Assembly (NCBI RefSeq): GCF_021555175.1
Contig: NZ_JAKGRW010000051.1
Location: 39,998 to 103,997 of the forward strand
Length of the DNA: 64,000 bases
Direction: 5' to 3'
DNA from: Nocardioides alcanivorans
GTDB taxonomy: Bacteria; Actinomycetota; Actinomycetes; Propionibacteriales; Nocardioidaceae
The position numbers were made by a program, and so were the translations under genes. Below the pieces are notes generated by a model. It did not search any database and was not told where the DNA came from. It saw nothing but the letters and a program-made list of their open reading frames with translations. Below, one piece after another: positions 17,109 through 25,756 of this stretch (positions are counted from its first letter, which is position 1; each line of letters begins with the position of its first letter).

Positions 17109-18428
17109 TCAGGCCCAACGCTCCTCGGCGGGAACGAAGGTCAGCTGCCGGTCACCGGTGTAGATCTGCTTCGGACGAGCGATCTTCTGCTCCTTGTCCT
17201 GGATCAGCTCGTTCCACTGGGCAAGCCAGCCCGGGGTGCGGCCGATCGCGAAGAGGACGGTGAACATCTCCGGCGGGAACTGCAGGGCCTCGTAGATCAG
17301 GCCCGAGTAGAAGTCCACGTTGGGATACAGCTTGCGCTTGATGAAGTACTCGTCCTCGAGCGCGATCTTCTCGAGCTCCTGGGCGATCTCGAGGAGCGGG
17401 TTGACCCCGGTGACCTCGAAGACGTCGTCGCAGGCCTTCTTGATGATCGTGGCGCGCGGGTCGAAGTTCTTGTAGACCCGGTGGCCGAAGCCCATGAGCT
17501 TCTCGTTGCCGGCCTTCACGCCCTCGATGAAGGCGGGGATGTTCTCCTTGCTGCCGATGCGGCGCAGCATCCGGAGCACTGCCTCGTTGGCGCCGCCGTG
17601 CAGCGGGCCGTAGAGGGCAGCGACACCCGCGGCGACCGCGGAGTAGGGGTCGACCTGCGAGGAGCCGACCGACCGGACGGCGTTGGTCGAGCAGTTCTGC
17701 TCGTGGTCTGCGTGCAGGATGAGGAGCACGTCGAGGGCCTTGGCCAGGCGCGGGTCGGCGTCGAACTTCTGCTCGCTCATCTTGAAGAGCATCGAGAGGA
17801 AGTTCTCGGTGTAGCTGAGCTCGTTGTCGGGGTAGACGAACGGCTTGCCCTGCGCGTGGCGGAAGGACCAGGCGCCGAGCGTCGGCATCTTCGCGATCAT
17901 GCGGACGATCTGCATGTGGCGGTTGGCCGGGTCATCGATGTTGCGCGCGTCCGGGTAGAACGTCGACAGGGCGCCGACGGACGCCATCAGCATGCCCATC
18001 GGGTGCGCGTCGTAGCGGAACCCGTGCATGAAGCTCTTGACGTTCTCGTGCACGAACGTGTGGTAGGTGATCTCGTGCACCCAGGCGTCGTACTGCTCCT
18101 TGGTGGGCAGCTCGCCGTGGATGAGGAGATAGGCGACCTCGAGGAAGTTGGACTTCTCGGCCAACTGCTCGATGGGGTAGCCCCGGTACTCCAGGATGCC
18201 CTTGTCACCGTCGATGAAGGTGACGGCACTGCGACACGACGCAGTGTTGACGAAGCCGGGGTCATAGACCGCGAGGCCGGGCTCTTCGTCGGACGTGCGG
18301 ATCTTCCCGAGATCGGCGGCGCGAATGGTGCCATCGACGATCGGGACCTCGTATTCGCTGCCCGTACGGTTGTCGCGAACGGTCAGGGAAGCTGCCGGGT
18401 CGGCAGCGGCGGCCGGTGCGTCTGTCAC
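17109..18428 (-). CDS. gltA: citrate synthase
   Basis: It condenses acetyl-CoA with oxaloacetate in the TCA cycle. This is the type II hexameric form of 439 aa. Catalytic residues sit in HADHEQNCSTNAVR, GPLHGGANEAVLRM and GFGHRVYKNFDPRA. The N-terminal beta-rich region with DNRTGSEYEVPIVDGTIR is characteristic of this form. The GTG start has AGGAG 6 bases before it. A -10-like TAGGTT on the minus strand (18481-18486) gives a leader of about 45 nt. Confidence 0.97.
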   Translation of the reverse strand: MTDAPAAAADPAASLTVRDNRTGSEYEVPIVDGTIRAADLGKIRTSDEEPGLAVYDPGFVNTASCRSAVTFIDGDKGILEYRGYPIEQLAEKSNFLEVAYLLIHGELPTKEQYDAWVHEITYHTFVHENVKSFMHGFRYDAHPMGMLMASVGALSTFYPDARNIDDPANRHMQIVRMIAKMPTLGAWSFRHAQGKPFVYPDNELSYTENFLSMLFKMSEQKFDADPRLAKALDVLLILHADHEQNCSTNAVRSVGSSQVDPYSAVAAGVAALYGPLHGGANEAVLRMLRRIGSKENIPAFIEGVKAGNEKLMGFGHRVYKNFDPRATIIKKACDDVFEVTGVNPLLEIAQELEKIALEDEYFIKRKLYPNVDFYSGLIYEALQFPPEMFTVLFAIGRTPGWLAQWNELIQDKEQKIARPKQIYTGDRQLTFVPAEERWA

Positions 18429-18611
18429 GTCGGCTCCTGTCTGCTAAGTGTGTGTGGACACTCGGTGGAGGGTCACGCTCAACCTATTCCCCTTGCCGCT
18501 TCGTTGCGAACGAGGGTTGGGTTTGACCCGCTCTGTGAGACGGAATCGCTCACCGTCGTGGCAGCGTGGACCGGGACGGGAACCCGCCTCGGGAGTGAGC
18601 GCCTCGGCGTT

Positions 18612-18641
18612 TTGACCCGGGGAGCACGGGCCGCCTAAACT
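18612..18641 (+). promoter_or_regulatory. promoter of rplM-rpsI
   Basis: TTGACC (18612-18617) and TAAACT (18636-18641) are separated by 18 bp, close to the sigma-70 consensus. Transcription would begin near 18648, leaving a leader of about 138 nt before rplM. The remaining part of the 357-bp gap between gltA and rplM holds no gene. Confidence 0.7.
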
Positions 18642-18735
18642 TGCCGATCGCGTCTCCTGCCGTGCCCTCTTGGGTGCAGACCCGGACGAAGTGGAACCGG
18701 GCAGTGTTCGTCAGAAGACGTCGGCACCACCACCT

Positions 18736-18753
18736 GGCCAAGCACCCTTGGCC
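18736..18753 (+). promoter_or_regulatory. leader hairpin upstream of rplM
   Basis: GGCCAAG (18736-18742) pairs with CTTGGCC (18747-18753) around a CACC tetraloop, 18 bases before the Shine-Dalgarno of rplM. The long leader and this hairpin make autoregulation by L13 possible, as known for E. coli rplM-rpsI. The specific fold has not been compared with known leaders. Confidence 0.4.
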
Positions 18754-18785
18754 GGGCCCAACGAACTGAAGTGGAGCAACTGACG

Positions 18786-19229
18786 TTGCGTACTTACAGC
18801 CCCAAGCCCGCTGACATCCAGCGCGAGTGGCTCGTCATCGACGCCACCGACATCGTGCTCGGCCGCTTGGCAGTCACCACCGCGAACCTGCTTCGCGGCA
18901 AGCACAAGCCCACCTTTGCCCCGCACGTCGACGGTGGCGACTTCGTCATCATCATCAACGCGGAGAAGGTTGCCCTCTCCGGCACCAAGAAGACCACGAA
19001 GATGGCCTACCGCCACTCGGGTTTCCCGGGTGGTCTGTCTGCCACTCCGATCGGCGAGCTGCTCGAGAAGGACGCCCGCAAGGCCGTCGAGTCGGCCGTT
19101 TGGGGCATGCTCCCCAAGAACCGCCTCGGTCGCCAGATCCTGAAGAAGCTCAAGGTCTACTCCGGCCCCGAGCACCCGCACGCGGCCCAGCAGGCCAAGC
19201 CGTTCGAGATCACGCAGATCTCCCAGTGA
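18786..19229 (+). CDS. rplM: 50S ribosomal protein L13
   Basis: L13 binds 23S rRNA early in 50S assembly. The protein begins MRTYSPKPADIQREWLVIDA, matching actinobacterial L13, if initiation is at TTG 18786. TGGAG (18772-18776) lies 9 bases upstream of that codon, while the in-frame GTG 18771 overlaps it and is unlikely. The fold continues with RKAVESAVWGMLPKNRLGRQ and ends with the typical AQQAKPFEI. Co-transcribed with rpsI. Confidence 0.96.
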   Translation: MRTYSPKPADIQREWLVIDATDIVLGRLAVTTANLLRGKHKPTFAPHVDGGDFVIIINAEKVALSGTKKTTKMAYRHSGFPGGLSATPIGELLEKDARKAVESAVWGMLPKNRLGRQILKKLKVYSGPEHPHAAQQAKPFEITQISQ

Positions 19230-19249
19230 TCGCAGACAAGGACATTTTC

Positions 19250-19750
19250 GTGACTGAGAACGTGACTGAGGTCGAGGAGACCTTCGAGACCAACGCCGAG
19301 GGCGTTGCCTACACCTCCGAGAGCGAGGCCTCCGCCGACGCTCCGCTGAAGCCGGCGACCATTGCTCCCGCCGCGGCCACCGGCCGTCGCAAGGAGGCCG
19401 TGGCCCGGGTGCGCATCGTGCCCGGCACCGGTGAGTGGACCGTCAACGGCCGCAACCTCGACTCCTACTTCCCGAACAAGCTGCACCAGCAGGTCGTCAA
19501 CGAGCCCTTCGCTGCGCTGCAGCTCGAGGGTCGCTTCGACGTCATTGCCCGCATCCACGGCGGTGGCATCACCGGCCAGGCCGGTGCCCTGCGCCTCGGC
19601 GTCGCCCGTGCGCTCAACGACGTTGACCTCGAGGCCAACCGCCCGACCCTGAAGAAGGCCGGTCTGCTCACTCGTGACGCCCGCGTCATCGAGCGCAAGA
19701 AGGCTGGTCTCAAGAAGGCCCGCAAGGCTCCGCAGTTCAGCAAGCGCTGA
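19250..19750 (+). CDS. rpsI: 30S ribosomal protein S9
   Basis: S9 contacts the P-site tRNA through its basic C-terminal tail, here KKARKAPQFSKR. The conserved core starts at ATGRRKEAVARVRIVPGTGE, preceded by ~45 acidic residues, an actinobacterial extension. Start GTG 19250 has AAGGA 8 bases before it; GTG 19226 overlapping the rplM stop is possible but lacks such a site. A very strong hairpin follows 10 bases after the stop. Confidence 0.95.
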   Translation: MTENVTEVEETFETNAEGVAYTSESEASADAPLKPATIAPAAATGRRKEAVARVRIVPGTGEWTVNGRNLDSYFPNKLHQQVVNEPFAALQLEGRFDVIARIHGGGITGQAGALRLGVARALNDVDLEANRPTLKKAGLLTRDARVIERKKAGLKKARKAPQFSKR

Positions 19751-19759
19751 TTCACGCAG

Positions 19760-19803
19760 ACGCGTCGCGTGCCGGACACTAGAGTGTCCGGCGCGCGACG
19801 CGT
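19760..19803 (+). terminator. 21-bp hairpin terminator after rpsI
   Basis: ACGCGTCGCG (19760-19769) pairs with CGCGACGCGT (19794-19803), and GCCGGACACT (19771-19780) with AGTGTCCGGC (19783-19792). One T-G wobble joins the two stems. It is the longest continuous stem I found in the window. It separates rplM-rpsI from glmM. Confidence 0.85.
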
Positions 19804-19845
19804 TCGCCATTTCTGGCCGTACCACCATCGACGAGGGGACCATTC

Positions 19846-21193
19846 GTGGGCAAAGTGTTCGGCACCGACGGCGTCAGGGGACTGGCCAATCGGGATCTCA
19901 CCGCCGAGTTGGCTCTCGATCTCTCCGTCGCCGCGGCCCACGTGCTGGCCGAGCGGGGCGAATTCGCGGGTCACCGCCCCCTCGCCGTCGTCGGTCGCGA
20001 CCCCGGATCTCCGGGCAGTTCCTCGAATCGGCCGTGGTCGCGGGCCTGTTGTCGGCAGGGGTGGACGTCGAACTGCTCGGCGTGCTGCCGACCCCAGGCG
20101 TTGCCCATCTGACCAAGACCCTCGGGGCAGATCTCGGCGTGATGATCTCCGCCTCCCACAATCCGATGCCCGACAACGGGATCAAGTTCTTGGCGCGAGG
20201 CGGGGAGAAGCTCGACGACGCCATCGAGGCAGCCATCGAGGCGCAGCTGGAGCAGGACTGGGAACGACCTGTCGGTGGCGCCGTGGGCAGGGTGAGCGAA
20301 CGTAGTACGGCCGTGGACGACTACGTCGCCCACCTGATCCGGACCACCAACAAGCCGTTGACCGGTCTACGGGTCGTGCTCGACTGCGCCGAAGGCGCCG
20401 CGTCGGAAGCGGGCCCGCGGGCGCTCAGCGGCGCGGGTGCAGACGTGACCGCCATCCACGCTCAGCCGGACGGCCTCAACATCAACGACCGTTGTGGGTC
20501 GACGCACCTGGCCGACCTGCAGGCTGCTGTCGTCAAGGACGGTGCCGATGTCGGTTTCGCCCTCGACGGTGATGCGGACCGTTGCCTCGCCGTCGACGCC
20601 GAGGGCAACGTGATCGACGGCGACCAGATCCTCTCGATCCTGGCCGGAGCGCTGCGTGACTCCGGCAGGCTCCGCTCCGACACGGTCGTCGCCACGGTGA
20701 TGAGCAACCTCGGTTTCGTACGGGCGATGGACGCCGCCGGCGTCTCGGTCCGCCAGACCAAGGTCGGCGACCGCTACGTGCTCGAGGCGATGCGCGACGG
20801 CGGCTACAACCTGGGGGCGAACAGTCCGGTCACGTGATCATGAGTGACCACGCCACCACCGGGGACGGCGTCCTCACGGCGCTCCACCTGCTCGAACGCA
20901 TGGCGACCACCGGGTCGAGCATCAAGGAACTCGCCTCGGTCATGACCCGGCTTCCACAGGTGCTGGTCAACGTGCCGGGAGTCGACAAGGCCCGTGCCGA
21001 ACGCGACGAGGTGCTCGTCGCCGCCGTCGCCGAGGCCGAGGCGGAACTGGGTGACCAGGGCCGCGTGCTGCTGCGCCCGTCCGGCACCGAGCCGCTGGTG
21101 CGGGTGATGGTCGAGGCGGTCGCCGAGGGCCATGCGAAGGCAGTGGCCGACCGCCTTGCCGACGTGGTGCGCGAACGGCTCTCGCTGGCCTGA
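19846..21193 (+). CDS. glmM: phosphoglucosamine mutase (two frame breaks)
   Basis: GlmM converts glucosamine-6-P to glucosamine-1-P for UDP-GlcNAc synthesis. Motifs: KVFGTDGVRGLAN at the start, phosphoserine loop GVMISASHNPMPDNG, metal loop DGDADRCLAVD and phosphate-binding RPSGTEPLVRVMVE. The frame breaks at GACCCCGGATC (near 20000; one more C gives GRDPRISGQFLES) and at CTGGGGGCGAAC (near 20815; one more G gives NLGGEQSGHVIMSDH). The restored protein has 449 aa. GTG 19846 is preceded by GAGGGG. It works with glmS located 2 kb downstream. Confidence 0.95.
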
Positions 21194-21239
21194 CGCCCGT
21201 CGGTGTCGTCGTGACCCGGCGACTTCGTAGGCTGTCCCC

Positions 21240-21995
21240 ATGACTCGCGATGCCAGGCTGCTCGGGGGAGCAGTCCGTGCGTTGGCGGTGCTCGCTGTGG
21301 TGAGCACGCTGGGTGCCGGCATCGGTGCGGCTGTCGTGCAGGCCGGGGAGGAGCCCGGTGCGTCGGCCGAGCGCTCACCCACGGAGCCGGTCGCGACGCC
21401 GGTCGAGGACCCCTTCGTGGAGGAGCCCCGAGGTGGCTTCCGCTACGAGAGGTGGGTGTTCCAGCGCAACGGAGACGGTGTGACCTATCGGATCCCCGGT
21501 GGCTGGCACGTCCGACCGGTGCACGACCAGGTGACGGCCACTGACGCGACCGGCGAGGTGCGCGGACGCGGCAATCTCGCGGCGAACTACTACGGCAACC
21601 GCTGCACCGACGAGGTGGCGCGGGCGGGAGCCTGGACCCTGTTGGCCGAACCGGTCCCCGGCGACGACGCGGCGGCCGCGGCCGAGGAGGCAGTGGTGGC
21701 CTGGGCGAACGGTTACAACCACAACCAGAGCGGAACCCTCACGGCAGACATCTCCGACCCGGTCACCGAAACGGTCGAGCTCGCCGACGGGGACGAGGCG
21801 GTGCGCAGCTGGGTCAGCATCGACACCAGCGTCTTCGGCAGTGCGTGCGTCCCCGACCGGACCGAGATCGCGGTGACCACGGTGCCGCACGGCGACGAGC
21901 TGGTCAGCCTGGTTCAGGGACGCCACGTGCTGGAGACCGGCGGTCTGGGTGACGCCGACTGGAGCGCGATCTCCCTCTCGCTCGCGGTGAAGTGA
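21240..21995 (+). CDS. secreted or membrane-anchored protein of unknown function
   Basis: I do not recognise the family. The 251-aa product begins with a basic stretch and a hydrophobic segment (ALAVLAVVSTLGAGIGAAVV, ~14-33), a signal peptide or anchor. A Pro/Glu-rich linker and a globular domain follow. The only two cysteines (NRCTDE and SACVPD) could form one disulfide outside the membrane. TAGGCT stands 6 bases upstream of ATG 21240 with no Shine-Dalgarno, so the transcript is probably leaderless. It is convergent with coaA. Confidence 0.75.
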   Translation: MTRDARLLGGAVRALAVLAVVSTLGAGIGAAVVQAGEEPGASAERSPTEPVATPVEDPFVEEPRGGFRYERWVFQRNGDGVTYRIPGGWHVRPVHDQVTATDATGEVRGRGNLAANYYGNRCTDEVARAGAWTLLAEPVPGDDAAAAAEEAVVAWANGYNHNQSGTLTADISDPVTETVELADGDEAVRSWVSIDTSVFGSACVPDRTEIAVTTVPHGDELVSLVQGRHVLETGGLGDADWSAISLSLAVK

Positions 21996-22014
21996 GCCGA
22001 GCCCGCTGCTCGAC

Positions 22015-22992
22015 TCAGAGCTTGCGAAGCCTGACGTAGCGCACCGAGTGGTCGTTGGCCTTGCGCAACACGAGCGTCGCCCGCGAGCGCGTGGGCAGCA
22101 CGTTCTGCACCAGGTTGGGCTCGTTGATCTCTGCCCAGATTCGGCGTGCCTCGGCCACGGCGTCCTCCGTGGAGAGGTTCGCGTACTTGGAGAAGTACGA
22201 CGCCGGGTCGCGGAACGCGGTCTCGCGCAGCCGAAGGAAGCGCTCGACGTACCACTGCCGGATGTCGGTCGTGGCGGCGTCGACGTAGACCGAGAAGTCG
22301 AAGAAGTCGCTGACCGCAAGTCCGGTGCGACCGTCGTCCCGGATCGCTGCCGGCTGGAGCACGTTGAGGCCCTCCACGATCACGATGTCAGGGTGCTTGA
22401 CCGTGACTTTCTGATCAGGAACGACGTCGTAGATGAGGTGGGAGTACGTCGGTGCGAGCACCTCGTCCTTGCCCGACTTGATGTCGACGACGAAGCGCAG
22501 CAGCGCCTTGCGGTCGTAGGACTCCGGGAACCCCTTGCGATGCAGGATGCCGCGGCGTTCGAGCTCCGCGTTGGGAAGCAGGAAGCCGTCGGTCGTCACG
22601 AGGGCCACGGACGGATGGGCGGGCCAGTGGGCCAGCATCTGCTGCAGCACACGTGCCGTCGTGGACTTGCCGACGGCAACGGAGCCGGCGAGGCCGATCA
22701 CGAACGGGGTGCGCTCCCGCTGTGGCTGGGCCAGGAACTCCTGCTGCTTGCCGTGCAGCGCGCCGGCTGACTCGACATACATGCTGAGCAGCCGGGAGAG
22801 GGGCAGGTAGACCTGCTCGATCTCCTCGAGATCGAGCTCGTCGCCGAGGCCACGGATTCGTTCGATCTCCTCAGCGCTCAGCGGCTGCTCGGTCTGGGTG
22901 GCCAGCTCGGCCCAAGCGGAGCGGTCCAGTTCGACGTAGGGCGAACTCTCCCGCTGTTGGTCACGGGGCTCCGGACCGGCGGAGGAGGGCAT
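22015..22992 (-). CDS. coaA: type I pantothenate kinase
   Basis: CoaA phosphorylates pantothenate, the first step of CoA synthesis, and is feedback-inhibited by CoA in characterised members. The 325-aa protein has Walker A GLAGSVAVGKSTTARVLQ (~100), the pantothenate-binding segment LVTTDGFLLPNAELE, GFPESYDRKALLRF and VIVEGLNVLQ. Same type as the M. tuberculosis enzyme (Rv1092c). It is divergent from glmS; start codons are 87 bp apart. Confidence 0.96.
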   Translation of the reverse strand: MPSSAGPEPRDQQRESSPYVELDRSAWAELATQTEQPLSAEEIERIRGLGDELDLEEIEQVYLPLSRLLSMYVESAGALHGKQQEFLAQPQRERTPFVIGLAGSVAVGKSTTARVLQQMLAHWPAHPSVALVTTDGFLLPNAELERRGILHRKGFPESYDRKALLRFVVDIKSGKDEVLAPTYSHLIYDVVPDQKVTVKHPDIVIVEGLNVLQPAAIRDDGRTGLAVSDFFDFSVYVDAATTDIRQWYVERFLRLRETAFRDPASYFSKYANLSTEDAVAEARRIWAEINEPNLVQNVLPTRSRATLVLRKANDHSVRYVRLRKL

Positions 22993-23079
22993 GGCGGGTA
23001 TTCTTGCAGTCGTTGTGCGTGCCCAACTTCTGGGTCCGCGACCTCAGCCCGTCAGGGCGGATCGGGGAGAACCCAGAGC

Positions 23080-24923
23080 ATGTGCGGAATCGTCGGATAC
23101 GTAGGTGGACAGCAGGCACAGAACGTCGTTGTCGACGGGCTGCGTCGCCTCGAGTACCGCGGTTACGACTCCGCCGGCATTGCCCTGGTCCACGACGGCC
23201 GGATCGTCAGCGACAAGAAGGCTGGCAAGCTGGCCAACCTCGAGAAGGCGATCTCCGACCGTCCACTGCCTGAGTCGAACACCGGCATCGGCCACACGCG
23301 GTGGGCCACCCACGGTGCGCCGACCGACGCCAATGCCCATCCGCACCTCGGCAACACCTCGCGATTGGCGCTCGTGCACAACGGCATCATCGAGAACTTC
23401 GCCGAACTGCGCCGGGAGATCGAGGCAGCCGGTCACGTCCTCAGCTCGGAGACCGACACGGAGGTCGCTGCCCACCTGGTGGAGGCGGAGCTCGAGTCGG
23501 GGCTGGGGCTCACCGAGGCGATGCAGCGGGTCTGCCGTCGGCTCGAAGGTGCCTTCACCCTCGTCGCCGTCGACTCCGCCGACCCGAGCCGGGTCGTGGC
23601 CGGACGGCGCAACTCCCCGTTGGTCGTCGGCCTGGGAGTGGGGAGAACTTCCTCGGCTCCGACGTGGCCGCCTTCATCGAGCACACCCGCGACGCCCTGG
23701 AGCTCGGACAGGACCAGGTCGTGACGATCACCCGCGACGGTGTCGAGGTCACCGGCTTCGACGGCAGCCCCGCCGAGGGCACCCGTTACCACGTCGACTG
23801 GGACCTGTCGGCCGCCGAGAAGGACGGCCACGACTGGTTCATGCGCAAGGAGATCTTCGAGCAGCCGTCCTCGGTCGCGGCAGCCCTGCTGGGGCGGCAC
23901 ACCGAGGACGGTCGACTGCAGCTCGACGAGATGCGTATCGAAGACTCCGAGCTGCGCGAGATCGATCGCATCATCGTGGTCGGGTGCGGCACCGCGGCCT
24001 ACGCCGGGCAGGTCGCAAAGTATGCGATCGAGCACTGGACCCGGATCCCGGTCGAGGTGGAGCTCGCCCACGAGTTCCGCTACCGCGACCCCATCCTGAC
24101 GCGCAAGACGCTCGTGGTGGCCATCAGCCAGTCCGGCGAGACGGCGGACACCCTCATGGCGATCCGCCACGCTCGCGCCCAGCAGTCCAAGGTGCTGGCG
24201 ATCTGCAACACCAACGGCGCCACCATCCCCCGCGAGTCGGATGCCGTCATCTACACCCACGCCGGTCCAGAGATCGGGGTGGCATCCACCAAGGGCTTCT
24301 TGACCCAGATGGTCGCCTGCTACCTGCTCGGCCTCTATCTCGCCCAGGTGCGGCGCGCGATGTTCGGCGACGAGATCGCCTCCGTCGTGCGCGACCTCGA
24401 GCAGTTGCCCGCGCAGGTCACCCGGGTGCTCGACAACGCCGGTCAGGTCTATGACCTGGCCGAGGACCTGCTCGGTTCCAAGGCGGTGCTGTTCCTCGGG
24501 CGGCATGCCGGTTATCCGGTCGCCATGGAGGGGGCACTCAAGCTCAAGGAGCTCGCCTACATGCACGCCGAGGGGTTCGCCGCCGGCGAGCTCAAGCACG
24601 GTCCGATCGCGCTCATCGAGCCCGGACTTCCCGTCTTCTGCGTCGTGCCACCCCGTGGCCGCGACCAACTGCACGGCAAGATGATCAGCGCGATCCAGGA
24701 GATCCGTGCCCGCGGTGCCCGGACGATCGTGCTCGCGGAGGAGGGCGACCCGGCCGCCGGTGACTACGCCGACACCCTCATCGAGCTCCCCAAGGTGCCC
24801 ACCTTGATGCAGCCGCTGGTGGCGGTGCTGCCGCTGCAGCTCTTCGCCTGCGAGCTGGCCACCAAGATGGGGCACGACGTCGACCAGCCGCGCAACCTCG
24901 CCAAGTCGGTCACCGTCGAATGA
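23080..24923 (+). CDS. glmS: glutamine-fructose-6-phosphate aminotransferase (frame break near 23640)
   Basis: GlmS makes glucosamine-6-P from fructose-6-P and glutamine. The N-terminal nucleophile is Cys2 in MCGIVGYVGG, followed by the glutaminase domain (GHTRWATHGAPTDANAHPH). Two SIS isomerase domains follow (VGCGTAAYAG, AISQSGETADT, LAYMHAEGFAAGELKHGP), and DVDQPRNLAKSVTVE is the conserved end. GTGGGGAGAAC near 23641 breaks the frame; one more G gives GLGVGENFLGSDVAAF and 614 aa. A glmS ribozyme is neither expected nor seen. Confidence 0.97.
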
Positions 24924-25270
24924 TCGTCGGGATCGGCACCGACGTCGTCGACGTCGACCGGTTCGCAGCCTCGCTCGACCGGACGCCGGCACTGCGGGGC
25001 AAACTCTTCACGCCTGGGGAGGCGGTGCTCCCGTTGCGCTCCCTGGCGGCGCGCTTCGCGGCCAAGGAGGCGCTGGCCAAGGCACTGCAGGCTCCGCCGG
25101 GCATGGCCTGGCACGACGCCGAGGTGATCCGGGAGGAGAGTGGTCGGCCGCGGTTCGAGATCCGCGGCACCGTGCTGGAGGTGGCCACCACGTTGTCGGT
25201 GCAGCGTGTCCACCTGTCGCTCACCCACGATGCCGGCATCGCCTCCGCCTACGTGGTCCTGGAGGGCTGA
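24920..25270 (+). CDS. acpS: holo-[acyl-carrier-protein] synthase
   Basis: AcpS transfers phosphopantetheine from CoA to acyl carrier protein. The 116-aa protein carries MIVGIGTDVVDVDRF with the metal-binding Asp, the FAAKEALAKAL motif and HLSLTHDAGIASAYVVLE. Its ATG overlaps the glmS stop (ATGA), so the two are coupled. The proximity of coaA links CoA supply and its use, though the genes are divergent. Confidence 0.95.
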   Translation: MIVGIGTDVVDVDRFAASLDRTPALRGKLFTPGEAVLPLRSLAARFAAKEALAKALQAPPGMAWHDAEVIREESGRPRFEIRGTVLEVATTLSVQRVHLSLTHDAGIASAYVVLEG

Positions 25271-25285
25271 CCTCCCGGCCGACTC

Positions 25286-25663
25286 TCAGCTCGCGCGCAG
25301 CAGCGTGAGGATTTCGTCGAGCGACTGGTCCACCTTGTCGAAGCGTTGGTCGACTTGCTCGAAGCGTTGGTCGACTTGCTCGAAGCGTTGGTCGATCCTG
25401 TCGAAACGGTTGTCGTGACCGTTGAGGCGACTTCCGTGCTGCATGGACTCGGCCCGGAGCTGCTCCAACAGGACGGTGTGCTCGTCCAGACGCCCACGCA
25501 GTCCGGTCAGCTGCACGGTGTGCTCATCCAGGCGACCCCGGAGGCCGGCCAGCTGCACGGAGTGCTGGCCCTGGGTGGTCGTGATGCCGGACAGCAGTTC
25601 GTAGATCTCCAGCACATCGTGCTCGAGTTGCTTCACCTTGCGCCCCAGGTTGTCGGTCGTCAT
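25286..25663 (-). CDS. small coiled-coil protein with internal repeats
   Basis: No family is recognised. The 125-aa protein is almost wholly heptad-like. Residues ~38-66 contain a duplicated 14-mer (LAGLRGRLDEHTVQ, LTGLRGRLDEHTVL). Residues ~86-114 contain four 7-residue units of the type QRFEQVD/QRFDKVD. Such proteins form rods or bind partner coils. It lies convergent between acpS and the nnr promoter. A TACCGT box 7 bases before the ATG suggests a leaderless mRNA. The repeats also make the DNA locally repetitive (GCGTTGGTCGACTTGCTCGA at 25343 and 25364). Confidence 0.7.
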   Translation of the reverse strand: MTTDNLGRKVKQLEHDVLEIYELLSGITTTQGQHSVQLAGLRGRLDEHTVQLTGLRGRLDEHTVLLEQLRAESMQHGSRLNGHDNRFDRIDQRFEQVDQRFEQVDQRFDKVDQSLDEILTLLRAS

Positions 25664-25756
25664 GTGCTCGACGGTAAGTGGTTCGGCAGGAGGAAGCCAG
25701 CCCGTTCCGGGTGCCTGTGGAAAAGCAGTGCAGAAGCGCACCGGTAGCGTGAGGCC

